In this document: positions 8,925-17,016 of the stretch, in pieces
Position numbering within the stretch: position 1 is the first letter of the stretch
Layout of the letters: every line of letters begins with the position of its first letter
Source of the DNA: G963674685 sp964591275
GTDB lineage: Bacteria > Lernaellota > Lernaellaia > JACKCT01
Assembly: GCA_964591275.1 (NCBI GenBank)
Contig: CAZQAE010000022.1
Coordinates: 1 to 64,000, forward strand
Reading direction: 5' to 3'
DNA length: 64,000 nucleotides
The notes under the pieces: model-generated
The model's input: only the letters and a program-made list of their open reading frames with translations
Told to the model about the DNA's origin: nothing
Database searches by the model: none
Program-made: the position numbers and the translations under genes

Positions 8925-9446
8925 TTAAAGACTCAATTCCTCATGGCGCATTACAGCCCAGATGAAGCCCGCCAACTCACGGGCCACCGCCGTTGTCGCC
9001 ACGTTGGAATGCTTGCGCGATCCCTCCTTGAGTTTGTAATAACGGCGATGCAGTCGGCTGTGCGCACGGTCGGCGATGGCGATCACCGCTTCGGGTTGCC
9101 CCGCTCGGGGCTTTCTCAGCACGACGCTCACCGTCGGCCTATGGCGATAGTGTTTGGCCGCTTCCACCAGAATGCGCCGGACGTGGGAGTTGCCCGCCTT
9201 GGTGGTGTGACCCCGGCGCGTATTCTCGCCGCTCGTGTAGCCGCAGGGACCGGCCTCGTAGCAGGCGACGGCTTCGCCGGGCGACAGGCGTTTGAGCTTT
9301 TTCACGAGCCTCTTGATGGCGCGGGGCTCGTTGGCGAGTTGCCACTCCTCGGCGACCTGCGACGAACCGGGGAGAACAACGGCGACGTTGATGCTCTTCT
9401 TGTGGACATCCATACCCACGCTTGTAATAGAATTGCTCTTTGACAT
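8925..9446 (-). pseudogene. IS110-family transposase, internal deletion
   Basis: The start at 9446 is set by a strong AAAGGAGCC ribosome-binding site. The first 55 or so codons are the DEDD RuvC-like N-terminus of IS110 recombinases (VGMDVHKKSINVAVVLPG, and YEAGPCGY with the second acidic residue). The frame then jumps directly to the C-terminal signature (SGENTRRGHTTKAGNSHVRR and VEAAKHYRHRP) and runs on for about 100 residues. The roughly 190 residues between, which hold the remaining acidic residues and the transposase-domain serine region, are missing. The frame stays open, so a 173-residue dead protein could still be made. Full-length IS110 enzymes are about 340-420 residues. Confidence 0.85.
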
Positions 9447-9665
9447 AATCGGCTCCTTTCGTATGTAGCTCTGAGTTATGAGTCCTTTCACATCTTAACC
9501 TACGAAGATGCAAAACGGAGCCGGTCGGTCCATACTGTCTACGAACTGTCGCCTCTGACGAGGCTCACTTAAAGCAACAAAATGTCAATTTTGACGTCAT
9601 TTAAGGAATTTCAGAATTAGCACTTTGGTGGACACTTCCTGCAAAAAGGCTCTAAAAAGACTTCT

Positions 9666-10790
9666 ATGAAAGTTCTCATTGCACCGCAGAATTTCAAAGA
9701 ATCATTATGCGCTGCGGATGTGGCGCGCGCGATGGCTGACGGAGTATTGCGCGCCGTGCCCGATGCGAAGGTCGACCTGTGCCCTATGGCCGATGGCGGA
9801 GACGGAACCGTTGAGACAATTATGGCTGCGGTAAGCGGTGCAGTGCGCATGGCGATGGTCACGGGGCCGCTGGGCGAAGCGGTTGAAGCGAAATGGGGCC
9901 TTATCGACGATGGGCGAACGGCGGTTATTGAAATGGCGCAGGCGGCGGGCCTGGAGCTTGTGCCCGATGATCTAAAGGATCCGACGAAGACAACCACCTT
10001 CGGCGTCGGAGAACTGATTCTGGCCGCATTGGACGCAAGTCCGCGAAAGATCATTTTCGGTCTGGGCGGCAGTGCGACCACGGACGGGGGCGCGGGAATG
10101 GCGCAGGCCCTTGGCGCTCGTTTCCACGGTTCCGCAGGGCTTATCGAGGAGCCAATGTGCGGAGGGATGCTTTCGGACATTGAAAAAGTCGATGTGAGTA
10201 CATTAGACCGGCGCGTATTCGGCGTTGAAATTGTCGGCGCTTACGACGTTGATAATCCACTGACAGGGCAAAACGGCGCGGCTTATATTTTCGGCCCGCA
10301 AAAAGGCGCGGACAACGACCAAGTGCAAAAACTTGATGCGAGCCTTAAGCATCTCGCATCGTTTTCCCCCGATGCGGATATTTCCCTTCCCGGCAATGGC
10401 GCAGCGGGCGGACTGGCCTGGGGCGTCACAGCGTATCTGCGTGGACGGCTGACTCCCGGCGTCGATTTGATATTGGACGCCGTGCGTTTTGACAAGCGGG
10501 TGCGCGACGCCGATCTGGTTCTGACGGGAGAGGGCAAGCTCGACGGCCAAACCCTTTGCGGCAAGACCTGCCTGGGCGTGGCGCAAAGGGCTAAGCAAGC
10601 CGGTGTCCCGGTCATTGCGCTGGCCGGTGCGATCGGCGATGGAACTGATCGTTTAATGACTTCAGGGTTGACAGCCTGCTTTTCCATATGCCCCCGCCCA
10701 ATGAGTTTGCGGGAGGCCATGGGGAACGCCAGTGATCTGATTGCCAATGCCAGCGCCAATGTCATTCGGATTTTTGCCCACCGGCGCTGA
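9666..10790 (+). CDS. Glycerate 2-kinase (GarK/GlxK type)
   Basis: The 374-residue product is a full-length type-I glycerate kinase. The start MKVLIAPQNFKESL is the family N-terminus. Other signatures are PMADGGDGTVE (glycerate/nucleotide site), GLGGSATTDGGAGMAQALG, the DNPLTGQNGAA loop and the C-terminal LTGEGKLDGQTLCGK. The enzyme phosphorylates D-glycerate to 2-phosphoglycerate, feeding photorespiratory or serine-derived glycerate into lower glycolysis in the cytosol. It stands alone after the mobile-element patch, with no transport or tartronate genes beside it. Confidence 0.93.
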   Translation: MKVLIAPQNFKESLCAADVARAMADGVLRAVPDAKVDLCPMADGGDGTVETIMAAVSGAVRMAMVTGPLGEAVEAKWGLIDDGRTAVIEMAQAAGLELVPDDLKDPTKTTTFGVGELILAALDASPRKIIFGLGGSATTDGGAGMAQALGARFHGSAGLIEEPMCGGMLSDIEKVDVSTLDRRVFGVEIVGAYDVDNPLTGQNGAAYIFGPQKGADNDQVQKLDASLKHLASFSPDADISLPGNGAAGGLAWGVTAYLRGRLTPGVDLILDAVRFDKRVRDADLVLTGEGKLDGQTLCGKTCLGVAQRAKQAGVPVIALAGAIGDGTDRLMTSGLTACFSICPRPMSLREAMGNASDLIANASANVIRIFAHRR

Positions 10791-10967
10791 CTTTTATCCG
10801 AATATCATAAAAGACCAGACTAACCTGTCCATAAAGTGCATTGTTCCGGGAAAATATTGGCTGTCCGTTTATACGAAACTGCGCAACGCTTGTCGCCGAA
10901 GCCGACTTTCCATACAATGCCTGCTTGGCTTGAGATCCTCTGAGAATTTCCACACGAGGTTTGCATC

Positions 10968-12005
10968 ATGACGCAATCAAATTTGAGCAAGACACCCGAG
11001 AAACTGTTTCAGCCGGACGGGTCGCCGAATTTCGGCAATTTCACCGGGCCGACTCCGATTCTCAACTTTGAGGATTTCGATTTTCAGGGTCTTCACCGCT
11101 GGCCGTGGACCATCGATGCCAATCTCGCCGCCAAGCTCCTCAAACGATGGGAATTTGTGGGGGTCATGGACGAAAACTTTGTGATCGGCGCCGCCGTGGT
11201 TCACTTAAACTACGTGGGAAGCGGCTTCGCGTATTGCTATGACAAAAGAAGCAAGCGCATCGTCGAAAAAAACATCAAAGCGCCTTTTTGCATGAACACT
11301 TCGTTTTCCCCATCAGCACAGGATGGCGTCAGCGAAATTCGCGTGGGGACGAGCTTCATTCGGATGAGCAACTCGACCGTGAGCGGAGCGCGGGAAGTGG
11401 AAATGGATTTCGGCCCGGATCTGCGAGCAAAATTCACTTACAGCGAACTTGGCGAGGGCGTTTCAACCTGCACGCGCCAAGCGATGTACGGTTTCGGATA
11501 TACTTATAAATCGGCTGCATTGCCGGCGAAGGGCTCGGTGACCATAGATGGCGAGGAGCTTTCGCTGGCGCCTGACGCTCTGGCGCTGCTGGACTGGTCC
11601 GCCGCCACGTCGTCTCGGGTGACGGTGTGGAACTGGGCCGCCGGCGTGGGCCAAGACAAGCAGGGAAAAAAGGTCGGTCTCAATTTCAGTTCCGGGCTAA
11701 TTGCCGGAGGGCATAACGAAAACACCATCTGGGTTGACGGCAAGCCATATATGATGGACGGCGTTCATTTCGATTACGACCAGAAGGACGTCATGACCCG
11801 CCCGTGGCGTATAACGAGCAACAACAAGGAGGTGGACATCACCTTCCACCCGGAACATGAGCGCTACGAGAAGATCAACTTCGGGTTGGTCGCAAGCAGC
11901 CTGCATCAACCCTTCGGCCATTTTGAGGGAAGCATAAAACTGGGCAAGAGCAAGCTGGCTCTGGATTGCTACGGATTCTGCGAGGAGCATTACGCGAAAT
12001 GGTAA
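10968..12005 (+). CDS. DUF2804 family protein
   Basis: A 345-residue protein without a signal peptide. It resembles DUF2804 proteins: an early WPWTIDAN region, a middle beta-rich section and the late ENTIWVDGKPYMMDGVHFDY, which is the most characteristic part. No catalytic motif can be assigned. The family is thought to have a lipocalin-like or glycoside-processing-like beta fold, but no function is established to my knowledge. The start ATG at 10968 follows a weak CGAGG site. Confidence 0.7.
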   Translation: MTQSNLSKTPEKLFQPDGSPNFGNFTGPTPILNFEDFDFQGLHRWPWTIDANLAAKLLKRWEFVGVMDENFVIGAAVVHLNYVGSGFAYCYDKRSKRIVEKNIKAPFCMNTSFSPSAQDGVSEIRVGTSFIRMSNSTVSGAREVEMDFGPDLRAKFTYSELGEGVSTCTRQAMYGFGYTYKSAALPAKGSVTIDGEELSLAPDALALLDWSAATSSRVTVWNWAAGVGQDKQGKKVGLNFSSGLIAGGHNENTIWVDGKPYMMDGVHFDYDQKDVMTRPWRITSNNKEVDITFHPEHERYEKINFGLVASSLHQPFGHFEGSIKLGKSKLALDCYGFCEEHYAKW

Positions 12006-12023
12006 TTATAGTGATTAGTGGTC

Positions 12024-12142
12024 AGTGTAGGAGAGACATTTCTGCCTCGACTAAGCAGTCACGACAAGAATGTCGTTCCTACAACGTCCCCATAAGTGAT
12101 TGCAGAAGGAAATGTAGGAGCGACATTCTCGTCGCGAATGGA
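12024..12142. repeat. Inverted pair of TGTAGGAGCGAC-type short repeats
   Basis: The intergenic region carries TGTAGGAGAGAC at 12026 and TGTAGGAGCGACATTCTCGT at about 12114. Between them is the inverse form GAATGTCGTTCCTACA (about 12069-12084). This is the common REP-like family found in many proteobacterial genomes. The central inverted pair could fold into a hairpin in the 5' leader of the CapA-like gene. Confidence 0.6.
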
Positions 12143-12163
12143 TTTATAAAGGAATAGACGCCG

Positions 12164-13342
12164 ATGTTTCATTTCCGAATAAAAAACAGAATCGTGGCAT
12201 TTTTCAGTGTGCTTGCCCTGCTCATCCTTTTTGTTTCCGGCATCGGTTGCGATAAAATCGAATCCTTGACCGGCACAACGGCCATCAAGGGAGCAAGCGT
12301 GAAGATCCTTTTTGCCGGCGACACGTCATTCGGCGAAAACTACCGGGGTTCGCCGAAACTGCTGAAAAAAAAGGGTTACGATTTTCCGTTGGAAAAAATC
12401 GCCCCTTTATTGAAAACGGCGGACTTTGTTGTCTTCAACCTGGAAACCCCCATCACGGATATTGAAAAATCGCCTTATGAAGACGAAAAGGCTTATTGTC
12501 ACTGGACGCACGTGGACAAGGCGCCCAAAACCTTTCTCAAACACGGCATGACGACATTTTCCCTGGCCAACAATCACGGCCTGGATTTCGGTGTTCCGGG
12601 ATTGAAGCAGACTATCGAGGTCGCGCAAAAAAGCGGCATGAATATATTCGGCGCCGGGATGACCGAAGCCGAAGCAAAAAAGCCCTTCATCAAGACCTTC
12701 ACGGTGGGCAAGCATTCTTTCAAAATTGCCGTTATCGGCGCCTTCGAGTACAGCCGAAGCTATGACGCAAAGTACTCGTTTTACGCGGACGGCGAAACGT
12801 CGGGAGTTTATAAGTTATCGGTCGATACTATAAAAGAGCAGATCGCCGAAATCCGTAACAGCGATCCGGACGCCTTCGTGATCCTCTATCCTCATTGGGG
12901 GAAAAATTATAAATGGAAAACGAAGCGCCAGACCAAATACGCCCATCGCATGTTGCAGGACGGCGGCGACTTGATCATCGGGCACGGCGGTCATTCCATG
13001 CAGGAGATCGAGCGATATAATGACAAGTGGATCGTATACGGCTTGGGCAATTTCATGTTTCTGTCGCCAGGGCGGTATTCAAAACTGAAGACTAAACCTT
13101 TCAGCTACACCGCACAGCTCATCGTCATTGAGGACGGCGACAAATTGGAAAAACGCATACGATTGCACCCAATTTATTCCAACAACAAAAAGTCGAAGTA
13201 TCAAGTCAGGCCGCTCACGGATGAGGAGTTTGTCGAATTTCACCAGTTGCTCCTGGAAAAAAGCCCGCTCACAAAAAAAGAGCGCAAACGCATCAGAAAA
13301 GGCAAGGACAAAGGCGGCCACTTCGTGGAGTTCAGGATTTAA
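12164..13342 (+). CDS. CapA-like metallophosphoesterase lipoprotein
   Basis: A 392-residue protein with a lipoprotein signal (hydrophobic core to about 25, lipobox SGIGCDK). The CapA/PgsA-type calcineurin-like fold has ILFAGDTSF (first metal Asp), VVFNLETPITD, LANNHGLDFG (metal-binding Asn-His), LYPHWGKNY and IIGHGGHSMQ (late His residues). Family members are linked to poly-gamma-glutamate anchoring or export in Gram-positives. In Gram-negative lipoproteins the substrate is usually unknown. No capB, capC or capE neighbour is present, so a poly-gamma-glutamate role is not supported here. Confidence 0.85.
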   Translation: MFHFRIKNRIVAFFSVLALLILFVSGIGCDKIESLTGTTAIKGASVKILFAGDTSFGENYRGSPKLLKKKGYDFPLEKIAPLLKTADFVVFNLETPITDIEKSPYEDEKAYCHWTHVDKAPKTFLKHGMTTFSLANNHGLDFGVPGLKQTIEVAQKSGMNIFGAGMTEAEAKKPFIKTFTVGKHSFKIAVIGAFEYSRSYDAKYSFYADGETSGVYKLSVDTIKEQIAEIRNSDPDAFVILYPHWGKNYKWKTKRQTKYAHRMLQDGGDLIIGHGGHSMQEIERYNDKWIVYGLGNFMFLSPGRYSKLKTKPFSYTAQLIVIEDGDKLEKRIRLHPIYSNNKKSKYQVRPLTDEEFVEFHQLLLEKSPLTKKERKRIRKGKDKGGHFVEFRI

Positions 13343-13554
13343 CGCGACGCTGATTTCCTTAGCCGGACACCTCTTGTAATTATTAAATCAAACGAATCTA
13401 CACCTCGATAAACTGCATCGCTTATCCATTTTTCGCAAAATACCTCTGTATATATTTGTATTTCTCTTGACGGTTGTGCTATTTTCCTGCCTGAGAAAAA
13501 TAGGGAACAAAATGCAAATTTAATAATATTGAGTGTAGCATTAGGCAGGCCGTT

Positions 13555-15426
13555 TTGGGATTACGATCAGTTCATATCCTGCACATATTATTGTGTCTGT
13601 GCGCCTGCGATGGAATTGGCGCGAAAGTCACTCCGGAGCAGCTTGACCAGGAGCTTCATCATGTTTGCCAAATGATGAAACTGGATCGCAGTCATAACAA
13701 TCCCCAAGGTTATCTGCTGGGCTTCGAGTTTCGTGACAGGATTGGCATGGACAATTCGTGGTTGTCGGACCCTGTGCTTGAAAAATCCAACGAACTTATT
13801 CAAAGATTGCCAATTGAAATTGAAAACAAGCTAAATCAAATTATCGCGCGCAAAGCCGATTCGGATGAAGCTTATGTTCTGCTCGGTGTTTTGCATTCCA
13901 AGATAGCCATGTCGGCACCGCACATAATCGATCAACTTTCGGATACAGAGGAGGATCGATGGCTCAAGGCAAAAGGAGCTTTTGAAAATGCGCTAAGGAT
14001 TAATCCGGAAAATCGGGATGCGATCTGGGGTTTGGTCCTTCATGATTCTCGACCGAAAGTCGTATATTGGCCCAGGCGCGATGAACATATCAGGAAGTCG
14101 ATCGAACTGTGCAAAAAGTTCCTTGCTCTGGACCCGAATAACGAATTGGCTTTACTGAGCCTGGGAATTCATTGTTATCAATTGCGCGACAAAAACGATC
14201 AGGTCGAGCAAAGCTTTCAGAAGCTGTTAGAGCAGCCCATTACCGACGTCACCAATCGCTTTCATTTGGAAGCTATGGAATACCTCGGGAAACTCTACAC
14301 GCGCAAAGGGCAATACGAGTTGGCGGAAAAGACACTTAATAACGCTATCAAATTATTTATTAAAGTTAACGACATTGATCCTGGGGCTTACTACAAGGGG
14401 TGCCCGTACGCGGCGCTGGGGGAACTCTACCAACGTATGAAGCGCCCAAAAAAATCACGGGAATATTTCGTCAAGGCGGGCGATTACGATATGGCCGCAC
14501 AAAAGAGCGAATTTGAAAAATCCCTGGCCGCTTTCACTCGGGGCGAATATGCCGATGCAGTGGCATTCGTGGGCAATACCCACGTTGCTGGCTCCAACGA
14601 AATTGCACGAAAACGCTTTCTAAGCACTGTTGCCGTTCTGAGAGGCATAATACGCATCCTCGACAAGAAGTATTCAGAAGCTGACTCGGATTTTGCCGAA
14701 GCCAAGATCAAGGATCCTCAAAATCTGGGCGTTCAGGTGGGAAAAGGACATTTGCGCATTGTCAAAAGAGACTATCCTGGCGCCATGATTCTATTCGAAT
14801 CGGCAATTAGGAATCTCCAAAAGACAAGCGGCTTTATTGCTGATGTTGATGCTTCATATATTGATTTTGTTCATGGCATGGCGTGCCTGGGAATGGGATG
14901 GGTCATGGCCAATCAGAGCCGGCATGATCGCGCTTTAATCTATTATGACAGGATCCTTGAGAACATGCCGAATCATCTTCTGGCCCTGCAAAGCAAGGGC
15001 GTGGCCTGCACCGCTTTGCATAGATTTGATCAGGCGGAAAAGCTTTTCGCCAAAGTGCTGAAAATACAACCCGACAACCAGTACGCTCTGGCCGAACTTG
15101 GTATTGTCAAACTCAACCAGGGCGATGACCAGGATGCGGAAAAGTATTTTCGTCTGGCCCTGGATCAGGATCAGGAGCGCTACACCTGCCCTTATGAGGG
15201 ATTAGGTCTGGTTTATCTAAAAAAGGGCGATCTCGCCTCGGCCAAGAAAAATTTTGAAAAAGCCATTTCGATCAACCCCAACATGGAATACAAAAAATTT
15301 AACGGTCTGGCGATGATATATATCAAAGAGGGTCGCCGCAAAGAAGCGAAAAAACTGCTTCAAAAATCCATCGAAAACTACCCCTACAACAACGAAGCAA
15401 AGAAACTGTTGAAAAGTTTGCAGTAA
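13555..15426 (+). CDS. TPR-repeat lipoprotein
   Basis: A 623-residue protein starting at a TTG codon. The N-terminus is a short hydrophobic segment ending CLCACDG, a plausible lipobox. Several tetratricopeptide repeats follow. They are clearest at AKGAFENALRINPENRDA, at FAKVLKIQPDNQYALAELGI and at AKKNFEKAISINPNMEY near the C-terminus. The repeats suggest a protein-protein scaffold facing the periplasm. The 212-bp upstream region is AT-rich and presumably holds the promoter, but I see no convincing consensus. The partner is unknown. Confidence 0.8.
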   Translation: MGLRSVHILHILLCLCACDGIGAKVTPEQLDQELHHVCQMMKLDRSHNNPQGYLLGFEFRDRIGMDNSWLSDPVLEKSNELIQRLPIEIENKLNQIIARKADSDEAYVLLGVLHSKIAMSAPHIIDQLSDTEEDRWLKAKGAFENALRINPENRDAIWGLVLHDSRPKVVYWPRRDEHIRKSIELCKKFLALDPNNELALLSLGIHCYQLRDKNDQVEQSFQKLLEQPITDVTNRFHLEAMEYLGKLYTRKGQYELAEKTLNNAIKLFIKVNDIDPGAYYKGCPYAALGELYQRMKRPKKSREYFVKAGDYDMAAQKSEFEKSLAAFTRGEYADAVAFVGNTHVAGSNEIARKRFLSTVAVLRGIIRILDKKYSEADSDFAEAKIKDPQNLGVQVGKGHLRIVKRDYPGAMILFESAIRNLQKTSGFIADVDASYIDFVHGMACLGMGWVMANQSRHDRALIYYDRILENMPNHLLALQSKGVACTALHRFDQAEKLFAKVLKIQPDNQYALAELGIVKLNQGDDQDAEKYFRLALDQDQERYTCPYEGLGLVYLKKGDLASAKKNFEKAISINPNMEYKKFNGLAMIYIKEGRRKEAKKLLQKSIENYPYNNEAKKLLKSLQ

Positions 15427-15432
15427 GCCGCT

Positions 15433-17016
15433 TTAACGCCTATCGGCGCAGCATCGAAATCCCACCGACGGCAGCTTGAGTTTTTGAATCTGAACATCCA
15501 GTAAAAGCACATTCGTCGCGCACTGCGTGGTGTAGTCGTCGTTATATTGATAACTGGAGCCTTTGAGCGTGCGAAAAGGTCCGCCGTTTTCATTGTCGAC
15601 CCATTCCCAGACGTTGCCCGTCATATCTCGAATGCCCAGTTCGTTCACGCAATCCATCGCACCGCTTTTCGCTACCCCCTTTCGCGTAAGACCCAGGGGC
15701 AGCGTATTGCAGCGCGTGTTCAGGATGTGATGGGATTCGTTTCCGTCGTTGGAAAATTCGTATCTCATGGCCTTTGATCCCCGGCAGACCGCCTCCCATT
15801 CATCCGCCGTGCAAAGGCGTTTGCCGTTGCGCAGGCATGTTCGCTCCGCCTTGGCAAAAGAAATCCCCCGCCGAGGCAGTTCCCCTTCTTTATTTGGAAA
15901 CTCATAGATGTCCATGGTGAAAAGATGGCTATCGGTCTCAATAAGCTTCATCTCGTTTGGAGTGGATTTATGAGATTTTGCCCGAGCAAATCCAATCCTG
16001 GATGGCATGTTGCTTTTCACATTGAATACAACAACAAGAATAAACGAAATAAAAACCATGGCGATAAGGCCCTTTGTCGATGAGGCCTTGCGCATGAACA
16101 GGCGTGGGAGCCGGCTTTTGATGACTTTCGTTTTGCGGCCTGCCGGGAGCACGCCGAGCAGGTTGTCCAAAAACCCGATCAACGCCATAAGCTCGATGGG
16201 GCGATTTGAAAGGAAAACGAGCAACATCGCCGAAAGCACGGCTTTCCGGGGAAAGCCCCCATGAACGAATCCCCGAAACAAAACAAGGAGACCGACAAAC
16301 AAGTAAACACCCGCAAGGATGTGAACGGCAACGTGGAAGGAATTCGACTCGATGCGCCCCTGCTCGAAATGGCTCCAAAGAGCGTAGGCAATTATGACGG
16401 CGACGGCGATTGGCGGCAGAAGGCGAGGTGCTCGGATGTGCCGCCAGTCGAGATAACTTTCGTGATCGTAATACGCGCCGACGAAGATGTAAAAGACGTA
16501 AGCTAGAATCAGCGTGCCCACTGTCGCCAGTTCCAGAAAATACTTCGCGACAAGCCAGTTGGTTTTGCCGAAGGCCTTGATGAGAGACAGCGTAACTTCA
16601 CCGGATTGCTGGTCGCCGATTAGGGAATGCAGCAGGTTGTTCATCACATCCATGAACCAGATGCTCTCCAGGTAATCCTGTTGAAATCCTCGCATCAAAA
16701 GAAAGAAGGTCAGCAGCCAAATTCCAGACACGGCGGAAAAGCGTCTGCCTTCGCCAAGATTTTTTGACTGCATGACAGCGGCAAAAGCCAAAAAAACGGA
16801 TAAATAAAATCCCAATGCGCTCAGGCCGATGATCTTGCCGGGAATGGCATTTTGAAAAGCCCAAAGCCAGACAAAAACGACATGCATCGCAATCGAAGCC
16901 AAACCGCAGGCGGCGCTTGCCCAAGCTAGGCCTTTGGCGGAACGATTGTGGAGAACGCGCAGCATCGCCAATGAAATCATGAATAGAAAAAGGGTCAGGG
17001 GGCTGATGCTAAACAC
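15433..17016 (-). CDS. Membrane protein with C-terminal FGE/SUMF1-like domain
   Basis: I prefer the GTG start at 17016, which overlaps the upstream stop codon by 8 nt and is preceded by GGGGGA; the open frame extends further, to 17067. The product (527 residues) has about eight hydrophobic segments in the first 300 residues. A formylglycine-generating-enzyme-type domain follows at about 350-525 (GISFAKAERTCLRNGKRLCT, EWEAVCRG, DMTGNVWEWVD, GSSYQYNDDY, GFRCC). The C-terminal part lacks the paired-cysteine motif of true FGE enzymes. It is therefore more likely a structural or ligand-binding C-lectin-like domain. Translational coupling to the PEP-synthase-like gene implies a joint function (inference). 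Confidence 0.75.
   Translation of the reverse strand: MFSISPLTLFLFMISLAMLRVLHNRSAKGLAWASAACGLASIAMHVVFVWLWAFQNAIPGKIIGLSALGFYLSVFLAFAAVMQSKNLGEGRRFSAVSGIWLLTFFLLMRGFQQDYLESIWFMDVMNNLLHSLIGDQQSGEVTLSLIKAFGKTNWLVAKYFLELATVGTLILAYVFYIFVGAYYDHESYLDWRHIRAPRLLPPIAVAVIIAYALWSHFEQGRIESNSFHVAVHILAGVYLFVGLLVLFRGFVHGGFPRKAVLSAMLLVFLSNRPIELMALIGFLDNLLGVLPAGRKTKVIKSRLPRLFMRKASSTKGLIAMVFISFILVVVFNVKSNMPSRIGFARAKSHKSTPNEMKLIETDSHLFTMDIYEFPNKEGELPRRGISFAKAERTCLRNGKRLCTADEWEAVCRGSKAMRYEFSNDGNESHHILNTRCNTLPLGLTRKGVAKSGAMDCVNELGIRDMTGNVWEWVDNENGGPFRTLKGSSYQYNDDYTTQCATNVLLLDVQIQKLKLPSVGFRCCADRR

Noticed and set aside
8553..9443. Plus-strand 296-codon open frame
   Set aside because: It runs antisense across the IS110 remnant, whose family signatures and strong ribosome-binding site are on the minus strand; the plus product has no recognisable domain.
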